Shown: positions 15,992-24,584 of the stretch, piece by piece | Layout of the letters: each line of letters begins with the position of its first letter | Position numbering within the stretch: the stretch's first letter is position 1 | The notes under the pieces: generated by a model | Database searches by the model: none | Seen by the model: the letters and a program-made list of their open reading frames with translations, nothing else | What the model was told of the DNA's origin: nothing | NCBI GenBank assembly: GCA_964473005.1 | Contig: CAYYME010000001.1 | Coordinates: 5,323 to 69,322, forward strand | Source of the DNA: JAFCEV01 sp964473005 | Lineage (GTDB): Archaea > Nanobdellota > Nanobdellia > Pacearchaeales > GW2011-AR1 | Reading direction: 5' to 3' | Length of the DNA: 64,000 nucleotides | Program-made: the position numbers and the translations under genes

Positions 15992-16519
15992 ATGACAGGA
16001 GTTCGGGGCAAAAGGAAAGGGGTGCACACAAAAATTAGAGAGTGCAAAAATGGATTTCTACAAAAAAATAAAGATAAGAAAAATAGGGGGGATTATTTAG
16101 GCAGGTATAATCAAAAACCAGATACAGTTACAAAAAAAGGAAAATATTCAAAAGGGGTTTACAGATACAAACCGGAAACCAACACCAGAGAATTGTTGGC
16201 TATAGAAAAATATTTTGACGCCACTCCTAAAAAAAAGATTAGTGAGAGATTAGACGAAATTCTTAAAGAGAATCCCAAAATAAAAGAAAAGAAATCACCT
16301 TTATTAGGAATAATATATGGGCTTCTGAATGAAATATTAACTACAGACAGAATAATGGAGGTATATCCTACTCTAAACTTGGGGGATGCAACTGACAAAC
16401 TAATAAATATGGGAAATTATTCCAGAAATGACGGAGAAGAATACATTACTATGCTTACAAGACATTACATAAAAAGTGAGGAAGAGGCAGACATACTTGC
16501 CCAAAATATTTATAAATAG
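15992..16519 (+). CDS. Hypothetical protein inserted in ribosomal cluster
   Basis: 175 aa, not recognised. The N-terminal ~70 residues are strongly basic (GVRGKRKGVHTKIRECKNG, KDKKNRGDYLGRYNQK) and suggest nucleic-acid binding. The C-terminal ~100 residues are helical (KKKISERLDEILKENPKI, PLLGIIYGLLNEILTTD). It lies between tRNA-Leu(CAA) and rpl18e, where archaeal clusters normally have nothing, and its 3' end contains the TATA box of rpl18e. An upstream ATTATAAAA could be its promoter. Confidence 0.6.
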   Translation: MTGVRGKRKGVHTKIRECKNGFLQKNKDKKNRGDYLGRYNQKPDTVTKKGKYSKGVYRYKPETNTRELLAIEKYFDATPKKKISERLDEILKENPKIKEKKSPLLGIIYGLLNEILTTDRIMEVYPTLNLGDATDKLINMGNYSRNDGEEYITMLTRHYIKSEEEADILAQNIYK

Positions 16520-16587
16520 ACATTCACTCGGATTTTTACCTGCGAGTTAATCGCGCTTTAGCGGGAAATTTTTTCTCGTTGATTAAG
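16509..16587 (+). promoter_or_regulatory. rpl18e promoter and structured leader
   Basis: TTTATAAATA (16509-16518) overlaps the end of the orphan gene and would start transcription near 16538, leaving a ~50-nt leader. The leader holds GCGAG (16542-16546) complementary to CTCGT (16575-16579) and TTAATC (16547-16552) complementary to GATTAA (16581-16586), in crossing order, with a small CGC-TTTA-GCG hairpin between. The second helix ends 1 nt before the ATG, so the fold could gate translation. Confidence 0.4.
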
Positions 16588-16950
16588 ATGGAAACAAAAA
16601 TAAATAAGCAATTGCAGAAAAAAACAAATCCTGAACTAGTAAAAACTATTTTAGCCTGTAAAAACAAAGAAAAATGGGGGGAAATTGGGAAGATTCTTTC
16701 AGGCTCGGTAAAAAAAAGATTTTGCTTAAATCTTGAAGAAATAAATAATCTTTTCAAAGAAGATGAACAAATCGTTATTCCAGGTAAGGTTTTATCGCAG
16801 GGGGCGTTAAACAGAAAGATAAAAATTATTGCCCTGGGCTTTTCTGAAAAAGCAAGGGAAAAATTATTAAAATCAGGAAACAAAATTTCCAGCATATATG
16901 CAGAAATTAAAGCAAATCCTGAAGCTAAAGGACTTAAAATTTTAAAATGA
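16588..16950 (+). CDS. rpl18e: Large ribosomal subunit protein eL18
   Basis: 120 aa from the ATG at 16588; a TTG nine bases upstream is less likely. The blocks LVKTILACKNKEKWGEIGKILSG (in part), IVIPGKVLSQGALNRKIKI and ALGFSEKAREKLLKSGNKI are characteristic of eL18 (related to the uL15 fold). It begins the conserved eL18-uL13-uS9 run. Its end overlaps rpl13 by 4 nt. Confidence 0.92.
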   Translation: METKINKQLQKKTNPELVKTILACKNKEKWGEIGKILSGSVKKRFCLNLEEINNLFKEDEQIVIPGKVLSQGALNRKIKIIALGFSEKAREKLLKSGNKISSIYAEIKANPEAKGLKILK

Positions 16951-17342
16951 AAATCATCGACGGCAAAAACGCGGTTCTTGGAAGGCTTGCAAGCTATGCT
17001 GCGAAAGAGGCTCTGAAAGGCGAAGAGATAGTCATTCTGAATTGCGGGCAAGTAGTTATAACTGGGAACAAAAAAAATATTCAGGAAGAATTCAGAAAAA
17101 AGAGGGGCAGGGTTGGAAGCGGACAGAAAGGGCCAAAACATTCCAGGACAAGCGAGAAAATAATCAAAAGAACCATAAGGGGTATGCTTCCTGAACACAG
17201 ATTTGGTAGAGGGAGTGAGGCATTTAAAAGAATAAAGTGTTATTCCGGAATTCCCAAAGAATTTGAAAAAGAAAAGAAAATCGTCGGGGGAAAAGAGAAA
17301 AAAACTAAATTTATTTCAGTAAATGAGGTTTCAAAAGTATGA
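16947..17342 (+). CDS. rpl13: Large ribosomal subunit protein uL13
   Basis: 131 aa. The IIDGKNAVLGRLASYAAKEA start, IVILNCGQVVITGNK and GMLPEHRFGRGSEAFKRIKC are clear uL13 features. Binds domain II/VI of 23S rRNA. Overlaps eL18 and uS9 by 4 nt each, indicating coupled translation of the three genes. Confidence 0.95.
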   Translation: MKIIDGKNAVLGRLASYAAKEALKGEEIVILNCGQVVITGNKKNIQEEFRKKRGRVGSGQKGPKHSRTSEKIIKRTIRGMLPEHRFGRGSEAFKRIKCYSGIPKEFEKEKKIVGGKEKKTKFISVNEVSKV

Positions 17343-17737
17343 AAATAATAACTTCCGGAAAAAGAAAAAGTGCAGTTGCAAGGGCTGTTCTTATTGAAGG
17401 TGCTGGAAGAATTAGCATAAACAGAAAAGATTACAGGAATCTGCAGATTTTTGACAGATTAAAAATAGAAGAACCATTAAGGATTGCCGAAAAAATCCTG
17501 GAAAAAATTAATTTTGATGCTGAAATAAATGTGAAGGGGGGCGGAGAAAAAGGACAGATTGAAGCGGCGAGGATTGCACTGGCAAAGGCAATTGTGGAAT
17601 TTTCAAATAATAAAGAATTAGAAAAAGCCTTTTTAGAGTATGACAGAAATCTGCTTGTAGCAGATATCAGGAGAAAGGAAGCATATAAACCCGGTGACAG
17701 CAAGGCAAGAAGAAAAAGACAGACTTCCTATCGTTAG
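17339..17737 (+). CDS. rps9: Small ribosomal subunit protein uS9
   Basis: 132 aa. TSGKRKSAVARAVLIEGAGR near the N terminus, VKGGGEKGQIEAARIALAKA in the middle and the C-terminal DSKARRKRQTSYR tail that reaches the P-site tRNA. The usual archaeal successor genes rpoN and rpoK do not follow; the cluster ends here and an accessory island begins. Confidence 0.95.
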   Translation: MKIITSGKRKSAVARAVLIEGAGRISINRKDYRNLQIFDRLKIEEPLRIAEKILEKINFDAEINVKGGGEKGQIEAARIALAKAIVEFSNNKELEKAFLEYDRNLLVADIRRKEAYKPGDSKARRKRQTSYR

Positions 17738-17828
17738 GTTTTCTGCATCAATTTTTAACAAATTGCTGGAAGGAAGAGGCAGACGAGTTATAGATAAGAT
17801 TTATTAAGAATATTTTCTTAAAGTAGAT

Positions 17829-18020
17829 ATGGCAAAAAGTAAAAAATTAAATCCAAATCAAGCAATTATTATCCTTGGAAGTTTTCTGACGCTCGGTGGA
17901 TTAATCTCCTTAATACTGAATTATTTAAATTCGGACAAGATAAGTTCTTTTGTTTCCTCAGCATTTTTATTATTAATGGGGATTATTATGATCTTTTTAG
18001 GAATCAAAACAGAGATATAA
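17829..18020 (+). CDS. Small two-TM membrane protein
   Basis: 63 aa. Two hydrophobic segments (AIIILGSFLTLGGLISLIL and SAFLLLMGIIMIFLGI) joined by a short polar loop (NSDKISS). An AT-rich TTTATTAAGAATATTTTCTTAAAG stretch lies just upstream. No family recognised. It is at the boundary between the ribosomal cluster and the recombinase island. Confidence 0.55.
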   Translation: MAKSKKLNPNQAIIILGSFLTLGGLISLILNYLNSDKISSFVSSAFLLLMGIIMIFLGIKTEI

Positions 18021-18048
18021 TTGTTATTTCAATTCTGGTTTTTCTAAC

Positions 18049-18825
18049 TTATTTTGGATTTTTTATTCCCAATCTTTCTAATTTATCCTGAACGTGGTTG
18101 AAGAGAGTTGAAGAGATGAGGGGCTGATGGGTTCCCTGATGTGTCTGCCCATCAAACTTGACTTTTCCTAAATAAGCCTGGTTCTTAAGTATTTTTTTCA
18201 ACCCATTTACTGAAAAACCATATTTTTTTGCTAATTTAGTCAGGCTAATATCCTGATTAAGAAATTCCTGAAAAACTTCCTGGACCTGGAAAGAGTTCTG
18301 GGCTGGAATAAGCTTTTTGTTTTCCATTTTATAGCCCCAGGGAGCCCTCGTTATTGGATTTCCATCCCTTGCCTTTTTATCCATTGAAAACTTAGTTCTA
18401 TCCCCTGTAACATTTCTTTCAAATTCTGCAAATGCAGAGATAATATGGAACATGAGCTTTCCAGAAGCACTTGTTGTTTCTATCTTATCCTGGAGAGAGA
18501 TAAAATCAATATTCCATTTTTTCAGCTGTTCAATTGTTTCAATCAAATCCCTCAGGCTTCTTGAAAACCTATCTAACTTGTAGATTAAGATTGCCTGAAA
18601 TTTATGAGATTGGGCATCTTGCAGTATTTGCATCATCTCTGGCCTGTGTGTAATATCTTTTGCAGATTTTCCTTCATCTTTGTAAATTTTAAAAATTGCA
18701 TATCCTAAAGCAGATGCATAATTTTTCAGGGCTTCTTCCTGAGCAGCTAAAGAAATTCCCTGCCTTGCTTGTTCTTCTGTTGAAACACGGACATAAATCG
18801 CTGCTAATTGCTTATTTGATCCTAT
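18049..18825 (-). CDS. Serine recombinase, possible ATA start
   Basis: Resolvase-family catalytic domain. The first canonical Met is at 18636, but the in-frame codons upstream encode the essential N-terminal part: QLAAIYVRVSTEEQARQG with the catalytic Ser, then YKDEGKSAKDITHRPEM. The frame is closed by TGA at 18832-18834 and has no ATG, GTG or TTG before 18636; ATA at 18823-18825 sits where the start should be. Downstream LDRFSRSLRDLIETI and ISAFAEFERN are standard, followed by a recombinase domain (RAPWGYKME to QAYLGKVKF). At 258 aa it lacks the zinc ribbon and long coiled coil of large serine recombinases. Either ATA is used as a start or the gene has lost its start. Confidence 0.78.
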   Translation of the reverse strand: MGSNKQLAAIYVRVSTEEQARQGISLAAQEEALKNYASALGYAIFKIYKDEGKSAKDITHRPEMMQILQDAQSHKFQAILIYKLDRFSRSLRDLIETIEQLKKWNIDFISLQDKIETTSASGKLMFHIISAFAEFERNVTGDRTKFSMDKKARDGNPITRAPWGYKMENKKLIPAQNSFQVQEVFQEFLNQDISLTKLAKKYGFSVNGLKKILKNQAYLGKVKFDGQTHQGTHQPLISSTLFNHVQDKLERLGIKNPK

Positions 18826-18875
18826 TTTATTTCACCTTTATAAGTAGAATAATGTGCACTAAGGTTTAAAAAGCT

Positions 18876-19013
18876 ATGGTTCACGTGTCTTTAGGGTGCC
18901 CTAAGTGCTCGTTTTATAGAAAGAAATGGAAAAAGAAAGGAAAATTGGCAGAATTGCACGAACTATTAAATAATCTTTTAAGGAGCTCCCATATTTTTCT
19001 GTTGTTTAGTTAG
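18876..19013 (+). CDS. Possible small CxxC protein, 45 aa
   Basis: Frame of 45 codons with MVHVSLGCPKCSFYRKKW at the start (one CxxC) and a helical basic remainder. A TTTATAAG box lies at 18837-18844. Its 3' third overlaps the antisense ORF at 18978-19136, which has better coding character, so at most one of the overlapping ends is likely real. Low confidence. Confidence 0.3.
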   Translation: MVHVSLGCPKCSFYRKKWKKKGKLAELHELLNNLLRSSHIFLLFS

Positions 19014-19136
19014 CTCCCTTTGGCTTAAAATTGAGAGAAGAATCGCAGGAATCAAAAATAACCAATCAACCAGAAAAGCCAGAACAATAAAAAGAAGAGC
19101 CATTAGCGAATAGATTACAACTTTTAAGTTTTTCAT
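18978..19136 (-). CDS. Small hydrophobic protein, 52 aa
   Basis: An ATG-to-TAA frame on the minus strand encoding a basic start (MKNLKVVIYS), a ~27-residue hydrophobic hairpin (LMALLFIVLAFLV, DWLFLIPAILLSIL) and a polar tail SQREL-TKQQKNMGAP. A TATAAACC sequence lies about 30 nt upstream. The layout resembles a small membrane or holin-like protein. It lies just behind the recombinase on the same strand. No family recognised. Confidence 0.45.
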   Translation of the reverse strand: MKNLKVVIYSLMALLFIVLAFLVDWLFLIPAILLSILSQRELTKQQKNMGAP

Positions 19137-19158
19137 TTAGTTTAGATGTTTTTAAGGT

Positions 19159-19489
19159 TTATACAGATATATTGTGTGGAGTTTTTAGATTAGCTTTGTT
19201 ATTTTCAATGTTTGGCCAAACTCTATGATGCATATGGCCTTTCCCATTAATTGTATATATTAAGTAGTGCATTGGGATTGAATACTCGACTAGTTCAACC
19301 CCCTTCTTTTATTTTTTGTTCTTCAATATCCAAATATTCAGCATATTCTCCTTTTTCTAATTCATGCTTTTTTGGGCCATATTTTACTAATTTTCCCTTA
19401 AAATTAACAATATGCAATATTTTTGCATTTAATTCTTGATAGCCTGTGGAAGTTATGCACTTAGGTTGGCTTAGTTTATGTTTTGGTAT
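19159..19489 (-). pseudogene. Frameshifted small gene, no canonical start
   Basis: Two minus-strand frames are each protein-like. The first (19489 to TGA at 19295) reads IPKHKLSQPKC, then GYQELNAKILHIVNFKGK and HELEKGEYAEYLDIEEQKI. The second picks up at the C5 run 19299-19303 and reads VELVEYSIPMHYLIYTINGK, then GHMHHRVWPNIENNK, to TAA at 19159. A one-base change in the G/C run joins them into one ~108-residue protein. The 5' end has no ATG/GTG/TTG; ATA stands at 19487-19489. Probably a decayed gene; the family is not recognised. Confidence 0.5.
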
Positions 19490-19502
19490 TTTTGGGTGTT
19501 TA

Positions 19503-19520
19503 AGGCTGTTTAAACAGCCT
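19503..19520. repeat. 18-bp perfect palindrome
   Basis: AGGCTGTTTAAACAGCCT is exactly self-complementary. Flanking GGGTGTTT (19494-19501) has an inverted partner AAACACCC (19543-19550). It lies between the frameshifted gene and the coiled-coil/wHTH gene. It could be a dyad operator, recombination site or bidirectional terminator. Confidence 0.5.
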
Positions 19521-19617
19521 GTTTGCCCTTATTTTTTTCGACAAACACCCTATTTTTTAAGGAAAAATGGAAAAAGATGGTGAAAAATTAAAAGAAGAAA
19601 TAATAGATTAGTAATGC

Positions 19618-19634
19618 GTTTTTCGTCGAAAAAC
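19618..19634. promoter_or_regulatory. 17-bp palindrome before TATA box, putative operator
   Basis: GTTTTTCG-T-CGAAAAAC is a perfect palindrome ending 5 bp before the AATATTTAAATAG box (19639-19651) that fits the start at 19670. A dyad at the BRE/TATA edge is a typical place for an archaeal repressor or activator, possibly the wHTH product itself. Confidence 0.5.
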
Positions 19635-19669
19635 AAAAAATATTTAAATAGATTATGGTAAGTTATATT

Positions 19670-20272
19670 ATGTTTGGTTGGTTTTTTAGAAAAAAAGAGG
19701 TAGAACAGATAAAAGAGGACACAAAGAAGGGATTTGATTCTGTCAAAAAAGACATTATAAGTATGAGTGGGTGGATTAAACATCTGGATTCTGAAAAAAA
19801 TTTGCATAAAAAAGAGATAGATGAATTAAGTGAAATTTTATCGTCGGTAAAAGAGGAAGTTGAAGGACTTAAAAATGTCTTATCAATAATGAATGAGCTT
19901 AAACCTAAACAGTTGTTTAAAACAAACAAACAGATGTTTAACAAACAAACAGGTGTTTATGCTGTTCAAACAGGTGTTCAAACAGGTGTTCAAACACCAA
20001 ATTTAGACCAATTTTCAATAACAGAAAGGGCTATACTTTGGATATTATTAAATACAGACATGAAACTTGGATATGATGATTTAGCTTCTATGCTGGGCAA
20101 AGAGAGATCAACAATAAGGGGGCAGATAAATGCAATAAAACAAAAGAATAGGGAGTTAATTGAAGAAGAAACAGAAAAAAATGGGAAAAAGAGAGTGTTT
20201 ATACCTGAAAATATGAAGGAAAAGATGCTCAAAAAAATAAAAGTGAGAGTTAATAACAAAAGAAAAGCATAA
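19670..20272 (+). CDS. Coiled-coil/winged-helix protein with TGVQ repeats
   Basis: 200 aa from the ATG at 19670, which is 25 nt from the TATA centre; an ATG 15 nt earlier is less likely. N terminus FGWFFRKKEVEQ, then a ~70-residue coiled coil (IDELSEILSSVKEEVEGLK), a polar linker with a short repeat (QTGVYAVQTGVQTGVQT, from a 12-bp DNA repeat) and a C-terminal winged helix (SITERAILWILLNTD, YDDLASMLGKERSTIRG). Layout matches the convergent gene at 20402. Likely a DNA-binding regulator that oligomerises through the coiled coil. Confidence 0.65.
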   Translation: MFGWFFRKKEVEQIKEDTKKGFDSVKKDIISMSGWIKHLDSEKNLHKKEIDELSEILSSVKEEVEGLKNVLSIMNELKPKQLFKTNKQMFNKQTGVYAVQTGVQTGVQTPNLDQFSITERAILWILLNTDMKLGYDDLASMLGKERSTIRGQINAIKQKNRELIEEETEKNGKKRVFIPENMKEKMLKKIKVRVNNKRKA

Positions 20273-20401
20273 TAAAATAAGAAAAAACAGCATACAGAAG
20301 GCAAAAATGAGTGTTATTTGAATCTGAAATAGTTTAAAAAAAGGGGTTTTAGGGGCTATAAAGAAAAGATAATAGTTATTCGGTAAGGGGCTTTTTACCT
20401 A

Positions 20402-21079
<678 letters not shown>

Positions 21080-21129
21080 AAAAAAATTGAAAATTCAGAA
21101 GTATAAAAGCTTTCAGATAATGAAGAATA

Positions 21130-21402
21130 TTAATCTTTTAGATTAGTTTTATATGCCTGATAAGCCCCATCACTCATTTTCCACCTGCTCCTTGTTTTGT
21201 AGTCTATCCCTTTGGGATTCTTCTTTATCTCTATAACGAGTTTATTCTTTTTCAGCCCAGATAATATCTTTTTAATAAATTCTTCATCCCGAGCCATTTC
21301 CTTTGCAATATGGCGGGTAAAGAGAGGAGAAGGATTGCAGGAATATAGGAGAGCCAAAATCTGCTCGGAAATTTTCTCTTTTTTCTCTTTGGATATTTTC
21401 AT
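21130..21402 (-). CDS. Small winged-helix protein
   Basis: 90 aa. SEQILALLYSCNPSPLFTRH followed by IAKEMARDEEFIKKILSGLK and KNKLVIEIKKNPKGIDYK reads as a helix-helix-wing arrangement like MarR/ArsR-type archaeal regulators. The terminal SRWKMSDGAYQAYK fits a wing strand and last helix. It is part of the minus-strand run in the accessory island. DNA target unknown. Confidence 0.55.
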   Translation of the reverse strand: MKISKEKKEKISEQILALLYSCNPSPLFTRHIAKEMARDEEFIKKILSGLKKNKLVIEIKKNPKGIDYKTRSRWKMSDGAYQAYKTNLKD

Positions 21403-21447
21403 AAGCTATAGAAAAACTTTGTTATTTAAAACCTTATGCTGATCTTG

Positions 21448-21864
21448 CTAGTCTTTTTTTTCCTGAATTTTCAGAGTGGGGAGCTGAAAATGAATGGGGA
21501 GATTCATCTCTTCCTCTAATTGAATCGCCCTTAAACCTGCTTTTCTCATAATAATATTAAAAAGAGTTTGCCTAAACTCGCTTGGCATTTGCTTGCCTTT
21601 CCATTCTTTCAAAACCTCTTTTGCCATCTTGGGTTCCAGAGAAAGAACAATGTTTCCTTCTAAATCTATTTTTGCCAGTTCTGGCTCATAATCCAACCCA
21701 AAAGTGAATTTCACAGCAAGAATTTCCTCTCTTGTTTTTAGCATGTCTGCCTTTGTAGATAATATATTTGAAACATCTATCCGCGTTCCTATCTTTAAAT
21801 TTTCCACCCTATCTTTAAATTTCTCCACCTGGACTTTTGTAAAATTAAATCCTAAAATTTTCAT
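21448..21864 (-). CDS. Conserved-looking protein, possibly SecB-like fold
   Basis: 138 aa. N terminus ILGFNFTKVQVEKF, a central stretch of alternating beta strands (EILAVKFTFGLDYEPELAKI, GNIVLSLEP) and two C-terminal helices ending LPIHFQLPTLKIQ. The strand-rich core plus PSEFRQTLFNIIMRKAGLRA then LPIHFQLP recalls SecB-type chaperones (long helix then proline-bounded tail), but this is only a shape resemblance. No motif proves it. The function is unknown. Confidence 0.5.
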   Translation of the reverse strand: MKILGFNFTKVQVEKFKDRVENLKIGTRIDVSNILSTKADMLKTREEILAVKFTFGLDYEPELAKIDLEGNIVLSLEPKMAKEVLKEWKGKQMPSEFRQTLFNIIMRKAGLRAIQLEEEMNLPIHFQLPTLKIQEKKD

Positions 21865-21963
21865 GTTTTATTATCTAAATATTAGTATTTAAATATTTAT
21901 ATATTATATTAAATTTTTAAAGAAAACCCTAAACAGAACAGACTATATTCAATAATTAATTTT

Positions 21964-22227
21964 TTATATTAAATCTTCTTCAGAAACAATCACAAAATCA
22001 CCAATAGCAATGATTGAACTATGGGGAATTAATATCTCATTAGAAGATGTTTTTTCCAGATTTAAATTTCGGGCATAAATTGTGGGGTCTTTTACAACAA
22101 CATTAATCAATTCACCGGATCTTGTTTCAAAAGTAATGTCCTTAACAAAGCCCAACCTTTTTCCTTCTTTGGTTACAATCATCTTCCCGATAAGAGCATT
22201 GAAAGGATTCTTGTTGGTTGTTTGCAT
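21964..22227 (-). CDS. PRC-barrel domain protein
   Basis: 87 aa. LIGKMIVTKEGKRLGFVKDI followed by TRSGELINVVVKD and ILIPHSSIIAIGDFVIVSE fits the small archaeal PRC-barrel (beta-barrel) family seen in RimM and CdvA. It is transcribed away from the origin-like region. A second PRC-barrel protein lies at 44784. Role unknown; such proteins may act as adaptors in RNA or cell-division processes. Confidence 0.75.
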   Translation of the reverse strand: MQTTNKNPFNALIGKMIVTKEGKRLGFVKDITFETRSGELINVVVKDPTIYARNLNLEKTSSNEILIPHSSIIAIGDFVIVSEEDLI

Positions 22228-22299
22228 ACTTAATGTAAAAGAGACTAATTTATAAATTTTTCTGTAAAATTAAATAGATTTAGGAGTATATACTACCAC

Positions 22300-22789
<490 letters not shown>

Positions 22790-24001
22790 ATGACAGGAGA
22801 ATTAGATAAAATATTTGATACATTTGATAGAAAAGGGATATTCAAAGACAAGTCCCTTCTTCAGATTAATTATCAACCAGAAGAAATTTTGCATCGTGGC
22901 GAGCAGATAAAGCAAATTGCGTCCATACTCGCACCAATACTTAGGGGGGAAAAAGCAAGTAATTTATTCTTATATGGAAAAACAGGAACAGGAAAAACTC
23001 TTTCTATTCAATATGTAAGAGAGCAATTGCTGAAACGGGTTAAAGAGTATGATGGTTTTAATATCAAGATAGAATATCTGAACTGCAAATTAAAAAAGGT
23101 TTCAGATACTGAATATAGAATTTTGGCAGAACTGATAAAGAAGTTGGGTGGGGAAGTTCCTGTAACCGGGCTTCCGACACAATCTGTTTATAATATTTTT
23201 ATTGATTTAATTGATTCTGAAAAGCAATTGGTGGTTTTGATTCTTGATGAAATCGATCAGGCAGTCAAAAAAATTTCAAGTGACTTTCTTTATAATCTCA
23301 CCCGACTGAATTCAGAACTTTCAAAAACACAGATATGTCTCGTGGGAATAAGCAATAATCTGACTTTTTTAGACGAGTTAGACCCTCGTGTAAGGAGCTC
23401 TCTTTCAGAAGAAGAGATTGTGTTCCCACCTTATAATGCCTTGCAGTTGCAGGACATTCTAAATAAAAGGTCAAGGGGGGCGTTTAAAGAAAATATTTTA
23501 ACTACAGGGGTGGTTGCTAAGTGTGCCGCATTTGCTGCAAGAGAACACGGTGATGCTAGAAGAGCCTTGGATTTGCTTAGGATTGCAGGGGAACTTGCAG
23601 AAAGGGACAATTCCAACAAAATTCTGCTAAAACACATAGATGGGGCAAATAATAAGATAGAAAGAGACAAAATTCTTGATGTGGTTAGTTCAGAGCCGAA
23701 GCAGTTTCAATTGGTGTTATATTCTATAATTTATTTATTGGAAAAGAATAAAAAAGATTCTATTTTTACCGGCGACGTTTATAATTTATATGCAGATTTG
23801 TGCCTGAAAAATAAGTTAGAAGTTTTGACGCAGAGAAGAGTCAGCGATATAATTCAGGAGTTTGATATGCTCGGCATCATAAATGTCAGGATTATTTCGA
23901 AGGGAAGGGGAGGGCGAATGCGGGAAATAAAATTGGCAATAACAAATAATATAATTCAGCAAGCAAAGAGGATAATTGAAGATTCTCTGGATTATAAATA
24001 A
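22790..24001 (+). CDS. cdc6: Orc1/Cdc6 origin-binding AAA+ protein
   Basis: 403 aa. Walker A LYGKTGTGKT (residues 61-70), Walker B VVLILDEIDQ (~142-151), sensor-1 CLVGISNN, arginine-finger region LDPRVRSSL and sensor-2 HGDARRALDLLRIAGELAE. The C-terminal ~100 residues form the winged helix (QFQLVLYSIIYLLEK, LTQRRVSDIIQEFDMLGII) that binds ORBs. Initiates replication by recruiting MCM. GGTG 6 nt before the ATG is a Shine-Dalgarno match; CTTTTATATAAG (22709-22720) is a possible TATA box, leaving a ~45-nt leader. Confidence 0.95.
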   Translation: MTGELDKIFDTFDRKGIFKDKSLLQINYQPEEILHRGEQIKQIASILAPILRGEKASNLFLYGKTGTGKTLSIQYVREQLLKRVKEYDGFNIKIEYLNCKLKKVSDTEYRILAELIKKLGGEVPVTGLPTQSVYNIFIDLIDSEKQLVVLILDEIDQAVKKISSDFLYNLTRLNSELSKTQICLVGISNNLTFLDELDPRVRSSLSEEEIVFPPYNALQLQDILNKRSRGAFKENILTTGVVAKCAAFAAREHGDARRALDLLRIAGELAERDNSNKILLKHIDGANNKIERDKILDVVSSEPKQFQLVLYSIIYLLEKNKKDSIFTGDVYNLYADLCLKNKLEVLTQRRVSDIIQEFDMLGIINVRIISKGRGGRMREIKLAITNNIIQQAKRIIEDSLDYK

Positions 24002-24026
24002 AATAATATAAACTTTAGGAAGCAAG

Positions 24027-24515
24027 ATGAATGAAAATTCGCATGATGTTGTAGTTACAGGAATAGTTATAAAAGACGGAAAATATCTGATCACTCAAAG
24101 AGCATTAACAAAAAAGAATTTTCCAGGGAAATGGACTGTTCCCGGCGGAAACCTGGAAATAAAAGATTATCTGGGCAAAGAAAAAGATACAAGCGTTCAT
24201 TGGTATAATATTCTGGAAGAAGTTTTAAAGAGAGAAATTAAAGAAGAAACAGGTTTGGAAATAAAGAATATAGGTTATATCACAAGCATGACTTTTATTA
24301 AGCCGGACAATTCTCCAAGTTTAATAATAAGCCTCTTTGCAGAGTATGCAGAAGGAGAAATAATCCTGGATAGTGAATCAATAGATTACAAATGGGTTAG
24401 TCTGGAAGAAGCAAAAGAGTTTGATTTAATTGAAGGAATCTATGAAGAATTAGTCATGCTTGATAATTTATTGAAGGGAAACAAGATAAGCGAATGGAAA
24501 AAAGATTTAAAATGA
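24027..24515 (+). CDS. Nudix hydrolase with loop insertion
   Basis: 162 aa. VVVTGIVIKDGKYLITQRA is the typical first strand, and the Nudix box is present as GGNLEIKD...REIKEETGLEI. An extra ~18 residues (DYLGKEKDTSVHWYNILEE) lie between the leading glycines and the REIKEE helix, longer than the usual box. This helix retains the metal-binding glutamates. Hydrolyses a nucleoside diphosphate linkage; between cdc6 and the polymerase it may clean the dNTP pool. A second, ordinary Nudix protein lies at 33876. Confidence 0.85.
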   Translation: MNENSHDVVVTGIVIKDGKYLITQRALTKKNFPGKWTVPGGNLEIKDYLGKEKDTSVHWYNILEEVLKREIKEETGLEIKNIGYITSMTFIKPDNSPSLIISLFAEYAEGEIILDSESIDYKWVSLEEAKEFDLIEGIYEELVMLDNLLKGNKISEWKKDLK

Positions 24516-24584
24516 GCAGGAATGTTTGCAGTTTTATATAGGGAAAAAATTAAATAATAAATAAAATGGGTTAAACCAATCAAA

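Noticed and set aside
18876..19013. Definite zinc-finger gene
   Set aside because: Only one CxxC, overlap with a better antisense ORF, no homology recognised; kept at low confidence only.
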